A stretch of DNA of 64,000 bases from Amycolatopsis tucumanensis (GTDB lineage: Bacteria > Actinomycetota > Actinomycetes > Mycobacteriales > Pseudonocardiaceae). The notes beneath the pieces were generated by a model that had not been told where the DNA came from, ran no database searches, and worked only from the letters and a program-made list of their open reading frames with translations. Below, piece after piece: positions 34,356 to 43,510 of the stretch (positions are counted from its first letter, which is position 1; each line of letters opens with the position of its first letter). The stretch is from the NCBI RefSeq assembly GCF_021654135.1, contig NZ_JAKGSD010000047.1, positions 1-64,000 of the forward strand, written 5' to 3'. The position numbers were made by a program, and so were the translations under genes.

Positions 34356-36296
34356 TCATCTGGTGCGGCGGCGGTTCTCACCGGTCTGCCGGTAGAACTC
34401 CAGGAGTTCGGGCCGGTCGACGGCGTCCTTCTGGACCGTTCCGGTGAAGCCCCGCAGGATGTTCTTGACCGGGACTTCCAGCTTCTTGCCTGTGCGGGTG
34501 TGCGGAATCCCCGGTGCCTCGATCACCTCGTCGGGGACGTGCCGCGGTGACACCCGGTCGCGGACCGCGGCCCGCACCGCGGCGGCGAGTTCCTCGTCGA
34601 GGTGCCGTCCGCCGGAGAGAGTGACGAACATCGGCATCCAGTAGCCCCCGTCGGGTTCCTCGATGCCGACCACCAGCGCCTCACCGACCTCGGGAAGGTC
34701 CTCGGCCGCCTGGCAGATGTCGGCGCTGCCCATGCGGATGCCGTGCCGGTTGAGCGTGGCGTCCGAGCGGCCGTGCACGATCACCGATCCGCGGCCGGTC
34801 ACGGTCACCCAGTCGCCATGCCGCCACACCCCGGGGAATTCCTCGAAGTAGGCGCCGCGGTAGCGGCTGCCGTCCGGGTCGTTCCAGAAGCGGAGCGGCA
34901 TCGACGGCATCGGTGAGGTGACGACCAGCTCCCCCACCGCGTCGGTCAGCGGCTTCCGGTCAGCAGACCAGGCCTGAAGATCGACCCCCAGACAGCGGAC
35001 GGCGATCTCCCCGGCCCGGATGGGCACCGTGAGCGCGAAGCCGGCGAACCCGCTGACCACGTCCGTCCCGCCGGTGGTGGACCCGACCAGGACCTCCCGG
35101 CCGAGTTCCTCGGCCGCCCACTGGTGCAACGGGGCGGTGAGCACGGATCCCGTGCACCCGACCACCCGCAGGGCCGGGAGATCGAAGTCCGCGGCGGGGT
35201 GCAGCCCCGCGTCGCGAGAGGCGCTCAGATAGCCGGGGCTCAGCCCGAGGTGCGTGACCCCGCCACGCTCGGCGACCTGCCAGAGCGCGCGCACGGTCGG
35301 CGCGCCGTCGAAACAGTGGACGGTCGCTCCCCGGAGCAGCCCGCCCACCCGGAGGTTCCACATCATCCAGTTCAGCGTCGTGTACCAGAAGAACTGGTCC
35401 CCTGGCCGGACTTCCAGATGCAGGCTCAGGGTCTTGAGGTGCTCGACGACAACGCCGGCGTGGCTGTGCACGATGCCCTTCGGGGGGCCGGTCGTTCCCG
35501 AGGTGAACAGCACCCACAGCGGATGCTCCGCGGGTACCGGCACCGGCTCCACGCGTTGTGCGGGCGGAGAGACGGCCTGCGCCCACGTGAGGGTGGTCCC
35601 GTCCGTCGGGTGACCGTCGCCGACGAGCACGGTCGCACGCAGAGTCGGCAATCCCTCCCGCAGCTTCCGCACGTCGGTGGTGCGGTCGATCCACTGCCCC
35701 CGATGGTGGTGGCCCGAGGCGGCGATGAGGACAGCCGGGTCCAGCTGGGCGAGGCGGGCTCGGGCGGCGTCCCCGGCCAGGTCTGTGCCGCAGCCGGCCC
35801 AGACCGCCCCCACGCTCGCCGTGGCGAGGAAGGCCACGATCGCCTCCGGGCGGTCGGGCAAGTACCCGGCCACCCGGTCGCCCGCCCTGACCCCCAGCCC
35901 GGCGAGGGTGGCGGCGAGGCCGCTCACCTGCGCCTCCAGCTCCGCCCAGGTCAGGGTCTGGCTGATCCCGGTTTCGTCGTGACCCACGACCGCCGCGCCG
36001 GTGCGCGGGGTCCGGAACACCTGGGCGGCGTAGTTGAGGCGCCCGCCAGGGAACCAGCGGGTTTCCGGCATGGGGGCACCATCGGTGACCGCGTCAGGCG
36101 GGGTGTCCCAAGCCACTTCGCAGAACTCGGCCACGGCGTTCCAGAACTCGGCCGTGTCGTCGACCGACCACCGCCACAGCTCCTCGTAGGACGCGCCGGG
36201 TGGCGGACCACCCCGCCTCCCGGCGAAGCGGGCGAACGCGGTGATCGTCGCCTCGGCGGCCGCCTGGGCTGTCGGTGTCCAGACCTCGGCGCTCAC
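34356..36296 (-). CDS. Acetoacetyl-CoA synthetase-like acyl-CoA ligase
   Basis: A 646-residue adenylate-forming ligase. The AMP-binding motif is LFTSGTTGPPKGIVHSHAG; an N-terminal ACAS extension (DDTAEFWNAVAEFCEV) and VKGSxG-like end (RTGKKLEVPVKNILRG, with the catalytic lysine) match acetoacetate-CoA ligases. It converts a beta-keto or related acid to its CoA thioester using ATP. GTG 36296 overlaps the upstream stop as GTGA. In the operon it would activate a ring-cleavage or hydrolysis product. Confidence 0.92.
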   Translation of the reverse strand: MSAEVWTPTAQAAAEATITAFARFAGRRGGPPPGASYEELWRWSVDDTAEFWNAVAEFCEVAWDTPPDAVTDGAPMPETRWFPGGRLNYAAQVFRTPRTGAAVVGHDETGISQTLTWAELEAQVSGLAATLAGLGVRAGDRVAGYLPDRPEAIVAFLATASVGAVWAGCGTDLAGDAARARLAQLDPAVLIAASGHHHRGQWIDRTTDVRKLREGLPTLRATVLVGDGHPTDGTTLTWAQAVSPPAQRVEPVPVPAEHPLWVLFTSGTTGPPKGIVHSHAGVVVEHLKTLSLHLEVRPGDQFFWYTTLNWMMWNLRVGGLLRGATVHCFDGAPTVRALWQVAERGGVTHLGLSPGYLSASRDAGLHPAADFDLPALRVVGCTGSVLTAPLHQWAAEELGREVLVGSTTGGTDVVSGFAGFALTVPIRAGEIAVRCLGVDLQAWSADRKPLTDAVGELVVTSPMPSMPLRFWNDPDGSRYRGAYFEEFPGVWRHGDWVTVTGRGSVIVHGRSDATLNRHGIRMGSADICQAAEDLPEVGEALVVGIEEPDGGYWMPMFVTLSGGRHLDEELAAAVRAAVRDRVSPRHVPDEVIEAPGIPHTRTGKKLEVPVKNILRGFTGTVQKDAVDRPELLEFYRQTGENRRRTR

Positions 36297-37276
36297 GACG
36301 ACCCCGCGGTGTTCCACGGGCGCGCACGTCGCCGCTGCCCCACCCGGGCCCTCGGCACGGCCACCGGCTCGGCCCCGGCGACGATCCGGTTCGACACCGA
36401 ACCGATGCCCTCGGCGACCAGCGTCACGACGTCGCCCGGCCGCAGCGGCGGGGGCTCCTCGCTGTCCGTGTGTGCCCAGTATTCGAGCAGGCAGCCGGCT
36501 CCGCAGGTCCCCGAGGCGAGCACGTCACCGGGCACCAGCTCCGCGCCGCGCGAGGCGAACGCGACCATCTCCTCGAACGACCAGGACATGTTGGCCGAGT
36601 TGTCCCCGCCCGCGGGCAGCGCGGCACCGTTGAGCTCCGCGTGCATCTCCAGCGCCAGCCTGCCGTCGCGGCGGTAGGGCGCGAGCTCGTCGGCGGTGAC
36701 GATCCACGGCCCGAGGGTGTTGGCGAAGTCCTTTCCCTTCACCGGCCCCATGCCGACCGGGACCACCGGCGACATCAGGTCCCGCGCGGACCAGTCGTTG
36801 AACAGGGTGTACCCGGCTATGTGCTCGGCCGCCTGCTCCGGGCTCAAGTCCTTGCCGGGCTTACCGATGACGGCGGCCAGCTCCAGCTCGAAGTCCAGCA
36901 GCCGGCACCCCGGTGGCACCGCGACCGGGTCGTCGGGTCCCATCACCGCGTTGGTGTTGGAGAAGTAGAACAGGGGCTGGTCGTACCAGGCGGGGTGGGG
37001 CGCCGGCGCGCCGAGCAGCTTCAGGCTGCCTTCCAGGTGCTCCTCGAAGGTGAGGAAGTCCCGCAGCGTCCTGGGCTGCACGGGCGCGAGCAGCCGCACC
37101 TCGCACAGTGGGCGTGGCTCGCCCTCCGTGGCGCGCTGGACGAGCTCCGTGCGCTGTGCCGGGGTCGCGGCGAGCAGCTCGCACATGTCGGTGTCCGCGG
37201 CGAGCGGCTGCACCTGGTCGCCGTCGACGATGCCCACCCTGGTCGTTCCCTCGATCTGGATTCGCGCGATCTTCAT
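36293..37276 (-). CDS. Fumarylacetoacetate hydrolase-family protein
   Basis: A 327-residue FAH-fold enzyme. The N-terminal domain (RTLRDFLTFEEHLEGSLKLL) precedes the metal-binding region FELELAAVIGKPGKDLSPEQ and GYTLFNDWSARDLM. Family members hydrolyse C-C bonds of beta-diketones or act as decarboxylases/isomerases in aromatic breakdown. It overlaps its neighbours by four bases at both ends. Together with the P450 and ligase it suggests oxidative opening of a ring and processing of the diketo product. Confidence 0.93.
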   Translation of the reverse strand: MKIARIQIEGTTRVGIVDGDQVQPLAADTDMCELLAATPAQRTELVQRATEGEPRPLCEVRLLAPVQPRTLRDFLTFEEHLEGSLKLLGAPAPHPAWYDQPLFYFSNTNAVMGPDDPVAVPPGCRLLDFELELAAVIGKPGKDLSPEQAAEHIAGYTLFNDWSARDLMSPVVPVGMGPVKGKDFANTLGPWIVTADELAPYRRDGRLALEMHAELNGAALPAGGDNSANMSWSFEEMVAFASRGAELVPGDVLASGTCGAGCLLEYWAHTDSEEPPPLRPGDVVTLVAEGIGSVSNRIVAGAEPVAVPRARVGQRRRARPWNTAGSS

Positions 37277-38217
37277 GCCTGCTCTCCGAGTTCGAATGCG
37301 GCGATCCGGCTGAACTGCTCCAGCCGGTCCGCGCGCGGCCTGTCCGGATCGAGCTCCTCGTAGACGTTGAGCACATTGGCCGCGATCCGTCCCTGCTCGG
37401 ACATCGCCGCGAACCGGCCGAGGTCCATCGACGCGACGGCCTGCTCGACGCTGAGCCCTTCCTCGAACCGCTTGGTCGCTTCGACCTCAACGAACGCGAG
37501 GTAGTCCCGGACCAGCCGGACGCCGTCCTTGTCGGTGAGCGGGCCGTGCCCGGGCACGATCGCGGTGAGGTCGAGGTCGAGGATCCGGTCGCAGGCGGCG
37601 ATGCACCGCGAGACCGGTCCCGCCCACACGAGCGGGGCACCACCGACGAAGACGATGTCCCCGGTGTAGACGACCTTCGCGTCCGGCACGTGCACCAGCA
37701 CATCGCCGGGCGTGTGCGCCGGACCGACCTGAACGAGCCGCACCTCGCGCCCGCCGACGTCGAGGTCGAGCTCGCCGGCGAAGGTGCGGGTGGGCGGGGT
37801 CGCGGTGATCCCGGACAGGTCGAAGCGGCCGCCGACCGAGTGGATGAACCGGCCGACGCGGTCCCGGCGGTTGTGCAGGGAGGCCATTTCGGACACCGCG
37901 CGCGGAGTCATCAGCTCCGCCGCGGCCTCCGACGCGACGATCTCCACGTCGGGCCCGGCGACCAGCTGGTTGCCGAACCAGTGGTCGCCGTCGGAGTGGG
38001 TGTTGACCAGGGTCCGGATCGGATGGCCAACGGTCAGCGGGCGGTAAGCGTCGAGCATCTCCGCGGTGTGCGGGAGGTCGTAGAGCGTGTCCACCAGGAG
38101 TGACACCCCCGCGCCGCGCACCAGCCCGGTGTTGCTCTCCCCCCAGCCGCCGTCGGGCAGCAGCCAGGCGTGGCAGCCGCCGCCCAGGTCGTGGGGTCCC
38201 TTCGAGTAGCCGCTCAT
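37273..38217 (-). CDS. MBL-fold metallo-hydrolase
   Basis: A 314-residue metallo-beta-lactamase-fold protein. The metal motif THSDGDHWFGN is intact; further ligands are in GPAHTPGDVLVHVPDAKVVY and IVPGHGPLTD. Such enzymes hydrolyse esters, lactones or thioesters. ATG 38217 overlaps the P450 stop as TGATG, and its end overlaps the FAH gene, so it is translationally coupled in the operon. Substrate unknown. Confidence 0.9.
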   Translation of the reverse strand: MSGYSKGPHDLGGGCHAWLLPDGGWGESNTGLVRGAGVSLLVDTLYDLPHTAEMLDAYRPLTVGHPIRTLVNTHSDGDHWFGNQLVAGPDVEIVASEAAAELMTPRAVSEMASLHNRRDRVGRFIHSVGGRFDLSGITATPPTRTFAGELDLDVGGREVRLVQVGPAHTPGDVLVHVPDAKVVYTGDIVFVGGAPLVWAGPVSRCIAACDRILDLDLTAIVPGHGPLTDKDGVRLVRDYLAFVEVEATKRFEEGLSVEQAVASMDLGRFAAMSEQGRIAANVLNVYEELDPDRPRADRLEQFSRIAAFELGEQA

Positions 38218-39422
38218 CACGCCACTCCCGGGGCCGGGACCAGCCGCACCGGCAACGAGTCGAACTTGCGCATGGTCTGGCTGGGGGAGCGCACCGGCTC
38301 GCCGGTGCGCTCGAACCGAAGCACCCGGCGAGTGAGCTCGGTCAGCATCGACGTGGCCTCCAGCCGCGCCAGCGGCGAACCGAGGCACAGGTGGATCGAC
38401 GTCCCGAACGACAGGTGCGTGCGGGCGTTCTCCCGGGTCACGTCCAGCCGGTCGGCGTCGGGGAACTGCCGAGGATCGCGGTTCGCCGAGGCAAGTACGG
38501 CGCACACCGCGGCACCGGCCGGGATCGTGGTTCCGCCGATCTCGGTCTCGGCGCGCGTGCGGCGGTAGAAGACGCGGAAGGGAGCCTCGAAGCGCAGCAG
38601 CTCCTCGACCGCGTTCGGGATCAGGTCGGGCCGGGCGCGCAGCAGCTCCCACTGGTCGGGGTGCTCGATGAACGCGTCGATCGCGTTGCCCAGCATCGCG
38701 CCGGTCGAGTCGATGCCCGCCAGCCAGATGGAGGCGAGGGTCATCAGCCGTTCCGAGCCGTCGGCTTCGAGCCCCCCGTTCGCGCCTCCGGACTCGGTGA
38801 TCAGCCGGCCGAAGCAGTGCGCCGGCAGGCCGGGAACGCCCACCTCGGTCAGCCAGTTCAGTGCTTCGATCAGCAGCTCGGAGTGGCGCGGGCTCGCCGC
38901 CGGTTCCTGCGCGCGGACGACCGCGTCGCTCCAGTCGGCCAGCGTCTGGGCGCTCGGCGGGGTGAGCCCGGTCAGCAGTTCCATGGCCTTGTCGGGCATC
39001 GGCTGGGCCACCGCCTGGACGGCGTCGATCTCGCCGAGCGCGACGGCTTTCTCGGCGATCGACTTCGCGGCGGCCTCGATCGCGGGCCGCAGCTGCTCGA
39101 TCGGGCTCTTGGTGAACGCCGGCTGGACCGCCCGGCGGATGCGGGTGTGCACCGGCGGGTCGTTCTCGATCAGCGGATACCGTTCGAGCCGGTCGCCGAC
39201 CCCCTCGTAGGTGACCCCGTCGCCGGAGACGAACTCCTTGTGGTTGCGCAGCACACCTGACGCCTCGGTGTAGCCGGGCACCAGCCAGATCTCGCGCTCC
39301 GGCTCGAAGAGCACCGGTCCCAGCTCGCGCAGTTTCGCGTAGTGCGCGTACGGATCGAGCAGCGCTTCCGGGTGGTAGAGGTCGAGGTCGCTGGGCCGCA
39401 TCGAGGACGTTATGTTGGACAT
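38217..39422 (-). CDS. Cytochrome P450
   Basis: A 401-residue soluble bacterial P450. The I-helix oxygen-activation motif is LAGIDSTGAMLG, the K-helix ExxR is EELLRF, and the heme signature is FGTSIHLCLG with the thiolate Cys at about 346. It hydroxylates the pathway substrate with electrons probably supplied by the reductase at the operon's end. ATG 39422 has an AAGGGAG site. It is the first gene of the operon and diverges from a TetR regulator, with paired operators between them. Confidence 0.95.
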   Translation of the reverse strand: MSNITSSMRPSDLDLYHPEALLDPYAHYAKLRELGPVLFEPEREIWLVPGYTEASGVLRNHKEFVSGDGVTYEGVGDRLERYPLIENDPPVHTRIRRAVQPAFTKSPIEQLRPAIEAAAKSIAEKAVALGEIDAVQAVAQPMPDKAMELLTGLTPPSAQTLADWSDAVVRAQEPAASPRHSELLIEALNWLTEVGVPGLPAHCFGRLITESGGANGGLEADGSERLMTLASIWLAGIDSTGAMLGNAIDAFIEHPDQWELLRARPDLIPNAVEELLRFEAPFRVFYRRTRAETEIGGTTIPAGAAVCAVLASANRDPRQFPDADRLDVTRENARTHLSFGTSIHLCLGSPLARLEATSMLTELTRRVLRFERTGEPVRSPSQTMRKFDSLPVRLVPAPGVA

Positions 39423-39446
39423 GGTCACTCCCTTGTGACGAGTCGT

Positions 39447-39494
39447 TGCACTCGAGTGCAGTCGTTGTGCGAGGGATGTTTGCACTCGGGTGCA
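39447..39494. promoter_or_regulatory. Two TGCACTC(G/A)(G/A)GTGCA-type palindromic operators
   Basis: TGCACTCGAGTGCA at 39447-39460 is a perfect 14-base palindrome; TGCACTCGGGTGCA at 39481-39494 differs at one base. Their centres are 34 bases apart in the 108-base gap between the P450 operon and the TetR gene. This is the expected arrangement for TetR self-control and control of the divergent operon. Confidence 0.8.
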
Positions 39495-39530
39495 GACGAT
39501 GTCAAGCATCAGGAAGGGGCGAGGGCGGCG

Positions 39531-40148
39531 GTGACCGCAACCGAACAGGGCGCAGCGGGCCGGCGCGCTCCGGCCACCCGTGATCTGCTCTACGAGGCCG
39601 CGGCGGCTTTGTTCGTGGAGCGTGGCTACGAGGACACCACGATGGCGGACATCGCCCAGCGGGCAGGCACCTCGCGCCGCACGGCGTTCAACCACTTCCC
39701 CAGCAAGGGCGACATCCCGATGTTGTGGACGCGGCGGATGGCGGACCGCGCCGTGGAGGTGATCACCGAGGCCACGGAGGAAGCGGTGCCGGAACGGGTC
39801 CGCGCCTACTTCCGGCTGATCAGCCGAATGGTGGAGGCGGAGCCCGAGCTGAGCAGGCAGATGATGCTCGGCTGGACCGCGGCGGGCGGCCCCATCCGCT
39901 ACGAGTCACAGTTGCTGGCCGACCTGACACCTCTGCTCAGAAATGGCCAGGAACGCGGAGAAGTCGATCCTGGGGTGGACGTCGCCGAGGCGGCACGCAC
40001 CCTCAGCGACGTCTACACGGGAGTGATCTTCCGCTGGGTACGGGACCCGGACACGTCCCGGACGCTGCAGACGGCGGCGGACAGCGCCATCGACCTCGTC
40101 CTGTCGGCCATCCGGGCGGGCGGCACGACGCCGAGCGCGCCGCGGTGA
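39531..40148 (+). CDS. TetR-family regulator of the P450 operon
   Basis: A 205-residue TetR protein. The HTH is in LYEAAAALFVERGYEDTTMA and DIAQRAGTSRRTAFNHFPSK, with a helical ligand domain after residue about 65. GTG 39531 follows a purine-rich stretch (AGGAAGGGGCGAGGG). Divergence from the P450 gene and the paired palindromes make it the likely repressor of that operon, released by the substrate or an intermediate (inference). Confidence 0.92.
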   Translation: MTATEQGAAGRRAPATRDLLYEAAAALFVERGYEDTTMADIAQRAGTSRRTAFNHFPSKGDIPMLWTRRMADRAVEVITEATEEAVPERVRAYFRLISRMVEAEPELSRQMMLGWTAAGGPIRYESQLLADLTPLLRNGQERGEVDPGVDVAEAARTLSDVYTGVIFRWVRDPDTSRTLQTAADSAIDLVLSAIRAGGTTPSAPR

Positions 40149-40209
40149 AGGCCGTGGAACAGATCCAGCCCGCCCTGCTCCGCAGTCCGGGCCCATAGCG
40201 ACAGCGCGA

Positions 40210-40565
40210 GTGAGGCTGCGATCTTCAGGCTCCGCGTCGCCGCGCTCCAGCTCGTCGGCGGCACGGCACGAGCACGAGACCTGGAGAAGGCGCTCCAGCT
40301 GGCGCAGGTTGTGCCCGAGGCACGCGGAGAAGTGCCGGCCTTCTGGGAAGCCGGATACCGGCTGCGCCTGGCCGCCACCTCGCTCCAGCTCCACCAGGAT
40401 CGGGCAGGCGCTGCGCTACCTCGCCGAGGCTCGCGACCTCGCGCCGGACTGGGTGCGGACGCAGCGGTTCGGCGGGGCCGTCATGGCGCGGCTCGTGAAG
40501 CGTGCGCCCCGACGCCTCGGCCCGAGCTCACCAGGCTCGCAGCGCACTTCGGAGTGGTCGCGGCC
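40210..40565 (+). pseudogene. C-terminal remnant of an XRE-family regulator
   Basis: Across two frames the sequence reads LRVAALQLVGGTARARDLEK, then LRYLAEARDLAPDWVRTQRF and ELTRLAAHFGVVAA. This matches the C-terminal helical region of actinomycete XRE regulators, which end with 'LRELARRxGV'. The N-terminal HTH is absent and at least two frameshifts are needed. Confidence 0.6.
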
Positions 40566-40952
40566 GAGCCCCTGACAGGAACGCACCGGCCCGACCGCTG
40601 GTGGACTTCGTGTCCGCTGGCAGGTCGGTCTACTCGTCGCGTGTCCCGTCGTAGGTGACACGTAACCGCACCCGGCCGTCGTCGCTGACCGTGAGGTGGA
40701 TCCCGTCGCGGACCGCTGCCCCCTGGGCCAACACAGTGCCGGACGCGCCCGTCCGCCTACGCCGGCAGGCAGAAGAACAGCGTCGCGACCGTGCTAGTGG
40801 TGAGCGCTCGTACCACTACTACCGGCCGGTGGCCCGTCCTCGCCCACGGTGCCTGGTCGCGCGGGTAGGCCACCATGCCGTCCGGGCTCGACGATCACTC
40901 GCCCCGCAGGCGGCTACGCCCGCAGCTCGTCGGCGACGGCGGCGGTCAGCAC

Positions 40953-41235
40953 GGCTCCCCGCCTTCGCCTGTGCGCGAAACCGTTGCAGCGCTTCGGTGA
41001 GCGCGTCACGGTAGGCGGCGACGTTGCCGAGCTTGATGTCCTCGTAGCCGCGGACGGCGTCCGGCAGGTTCGCGATTTCCACGGCCACGTCGTGGTTTTC
41101 CGGACACAGCGAGTGTCCCGGCTCGGCCGGCACCTCTCGGTACCCAGCGACCAACGCCCGCTCGGCGCGCCGCACCGAGGCGCGGCCGAACGGGTCGAAT
41201 GGCGTGCCGCGCAGCCGCGGGGCCCGGCTCATGCG
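40953..41235 (-). pseudogene. C-terminal remnant of a 2-oxoacid (indolepyruvate-type) ferredoxin oxidoreductase
   Basis: The reading RAPRLRGTPFDPFGRASVRR, then IANLPDAVRGYEDIKLGNVA, matches the extreme C-terminus of fused indolepyruvate ferredoxin oxidoreductases, where the phrase LPDxxRGYExVKxRNV is characteristic. Only about 95 codons of a protein usually over 1,100 residues remain, with no cofactor domains. The rest of 40566-41316 contains no gene I can support. Confidence 0.65.
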
Positions 41236-41316
41236 CGAGACCGGCATCCAGGGTCTCTACCGACGTCGGCGCCGTGGCTGCACCGTCCGCAACTCCGGTG
41301 ACGCCCCATGCACCCG

Positions 41317-42363
41317 TCATGCCGGTCGGCGGGGCCGGCGGTCGGCGTTGAGGTGGCCGGTCAGCCGTTCCCAGTTGCCGGATCCTATGGCGGCCTTCTC
41401 CTCCTCGGTGAAGGGTGCGTTCTCGAGGAACGACCTGGCGATGCCGCCGCTGGTGTCCAGGTAGGGGAAGCCGCCGGGCCGGGTGCCGAAGGTGTACGGG
41501 TAGTCGGTCGAGTAGAGCATGCGGTCGGTTCCGACGACCTCGGCGGTCCAGCGCAGGTAGCGTTCGCTGACCGTACCGCTGCCGGCCACCCAGAAGTTCT
41601 GACGGAAGTAGTCGGCCAACGGCCGCTGCAACCTGGCCACCTCCCCCAGGAAGCCGACGTGGTCGAGGTAGAACAGCACGACCTCGCCCCAGTGCCCGGC
41701 GATCACTTGCAGCCCGGGGTGACGGTCGAACACCCCGGAGAAAATCATCCGCAGGTACTGCACACCCAGGTCGTAGTACCAGCCGAGCCCGGCGGTCGCC
41801 AATGCCGCCCCCACCCCGTTGGGCAGTCCCGAGTAATACGCCTCTTGGACCGCACGCACCGGCGCCTGGGGGTGGAAGTGCAAGGGGACGTGAAGCCGTT
41901 CGGCGGCTCCGTAGAGGTCGTCGAACTGCGGCGCGTCGGCCAGTGCGTCGCCGGTGCGGCCATACAGCATCGCACCGCGGAAGCCGAGTCCGGTGACCGC
42001 GCGCTCCAACTCTTCGACGGCGGCTTCGGGCGAGGACGTCGGGATGGCGGCGAATGCCTGGAACCGCGAGGGATTGGCGTCGACGATCGCGGCGAGCGCG
42101 TCGTTGGCCTCGCGCGCGACGCGCACGGCATCGGCCGGCGGGAGGTTCTGCACCCCCGGAGTGGCCAGGGACAGCACCGCGACGTCGATGCCCTGCTCGT
42201 CCATGTCGGCCAAGCGTTCATCGCCGACATCGCACAGCCTTCGCGTGACCGGGTGGTCGTCGGGGTAGACGTTCGGCTGGACTCCCGCCGCCGCCCACGC
42301 GTCGAGCAGAACGGGCAGGACCACGTGTTCCTCAAGGCCGACGATACGCAGCTTGTCGCTCAT
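41317..42363 (-). CDS. Amidohydrolase-family protein (ACMSD/gamma-resorcylate decarboxylase-like)
   Basis: A 348-residue TIM-barrel metalloenzyme of the amidohydrolase-2 type. Metal ligands are suggested by GLEEHVVLP (E-x-H), LHFHPQAP, AGHWGEVVLFY and YSTDYPY. Family members decarboxylate aromatic acids without oxygen or hydrolyse small rings. ATG 42363 diverges from a TetR gene across a 93-base operator region. Likely a single-enzyme catabolic unit under that regulator. Confidence 0.92.
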   Translation of the reverse strand: MSDKLRIVGLEEHVVLPVLLDAWAAAGVQPNVYPDDHPVTRRLCDVGDERLADMDEQGIDVAVLSLATPGVQNLPPADAVRVAREANDALAAIVDANPSRFQAFAAIPTSSPEAAVEELERAVTGLGFRGAMLYGRTGDALADAPQFDDLYGAAERLHVPLHFHPQAPVRAVQEAYYSGLPNGVGAALATAGLGWYYDLGVQYLRMIFSGVFDRHPGLQVIAGHWGEVVLFYLDHVGFLGEVARLQRPLADYFRQNFWVAGSGTVSERYLRWTAEVVGTDRMLYSTDYPYTFGTRPGGFPYLDTSGGIARSFLENAPFTEEEKAAIGSGNWERLTGHLNADRRPRRPA

Positions 42364-42384
42364 GTCAGCAACTCCTCAACTGGC

Positions 42385-42422
42385 GTTTCCAACGATACTC
42401 GAATCATGGTATCATCGGAAAC
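42385..42422. promoter_or_regulatory. Large imperfect palindrome between amidohydrolase and TetR genes
   Basis: GTTTCCAACGATAC (42385-42398) and GTATCATCGGAAAC (42409-42422) are inverted repeats matching at 12 of 14 positions around a 10-base AT-rich centre. This is the probable operator of the TetR protein, overlapping both promoters. Confidence 0.75.
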
Positions 42423-42456
42423 ATCAGTGGAAGCAAGTACTCGATATCATTGACAC

Positions 42457-43188
42457 ATGGTTGATGGATCGGAGGACGCACAGGTCGCGGCACGCGAGGT
42501 GTCCCGACAGCGGCTTGTCGAGGTGGCGGCGGACCTGCTCGCGCGCGAGGGACGCGAGGCGGTCACCACCAGGGCGGTCGCGGCCGCCGCCGGGGTACAG
42601 GCCCCAGCGATCTACCGCCTGTTCGGCGACAAGGACGGGCTGCTCGACGCGGTGGCCGAACACGGCTACGCCACCTTCCTCGCGGCCAAACACGCCGACG
42701 CCCGTCCGGAGGATCCCGTCGAGGACCTGCGCACGGGCTGGGACCTCGCCGTCGAGTTCGGGCTCGCCAATCCCGAGCTGTACACGCTGATGTACGGCGA
42801 ACCCAGGCGCGGCACGGACTCGGCCGCCTTCCGGGCCGGCATGGAGATCCTGCTCGATCGCATCCACCGCCTCGCCAGCAGCGGCCTGCTGCGCGTCGGC
42901 GAGGAACTCGCTGCCTCTCTCATCCACGCGACCGCCCGCGGAGCAGTGCTCACCTGGCTATCGCTCCCCGGCGATCAACGCGACCCCGCCCTCCTGACCG
43001 CCCTCCGGGAAGCGATGATCACCGCCGTCACCCTCGAGGAACCCGCCGTACGCGACGCAAGCCCCGCCTCTGCCGCCCGGGCGCTGCGTGCCCTTCTGCC
43101 CGAACAGACAACGCTCAGCAGTGCGGAGCAACACCTGCTGAGTGAGTGGCTCGACCGCCTGACCGCCGACCACCACAAGGACCGCTGA
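42457..43188 (+). CDS. TetR-family regulator of the amidohydrolase gene
   Basis: A 243-residue TetR-type repressor. HTH: RLVEVAADLLAREGREAVTT, then AVAAAAGVQAPAIYRLFGDK. The C-terminal helical domain (HATARGAVLTWLSLPGDQRD) has the TetR_C layout. Divergence from the amidohydrolase and the palindrome at 42385 imply control of that gene. Confidence 0.92.
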   Translation: MVDGSEDAQVAAREVSRQRLVEVAADLLAREGREAVTTRAVAAAAGVQAPAIYRLFGDKDGLLDAVAEHGYATFLAAKHADARPEDPVEDLRTGWDLAVEFGLANPELYTLMYGEPRRGTDSAAFRAGMEILLDRIHRLASSGLLRVGEELAASLIHATARGAVLTWLSLPGDQRDPALLTALREAMITAVTLEEPAVRDASPASAARALRALLPEQTTLSSAEQHLLSEWLDRLTADHHKDR

Positions 43189-43510
43189 CCCGGCCTCCAC
43201 GGCCCGCGCGTTTCCGGCGGGGAAGTCCGGCGCAGGACCACAGGACCAAGAGACACGCTTCACAGCATTCATCGCCCGCCTGCCGCGCCATGTCGCTTGT
43301 CGCCGCGCCCAGGTGCCCGATCGGTTAGTGCACCTGAACCGCCAGCTGCGTCAGGTCGAACAGCCGGTCAAGCGGCGCGGCCGGCGCGCGATGAAAGTCG
43401 ACTGCCAGATGCGGTGCCGCACCGAGGAGATCGGCCCGGCTGACACGGGGTGGCCACAAGCTCGCCGATCTCACTCGCGAACAGGACGTCGGCGCTGTTC
43501 AGCTCCCGGC
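43189..43510. other. Degraded intergenic sequence
   Basis: About 322 bases between the TetR gene and a recombinase remnant. No frame gives a recognisable protein, and I see no RNA gene or strong hairpin. Given the remnants on its right it is probably decayed mobile-element DNA. Confidence 0.4.
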
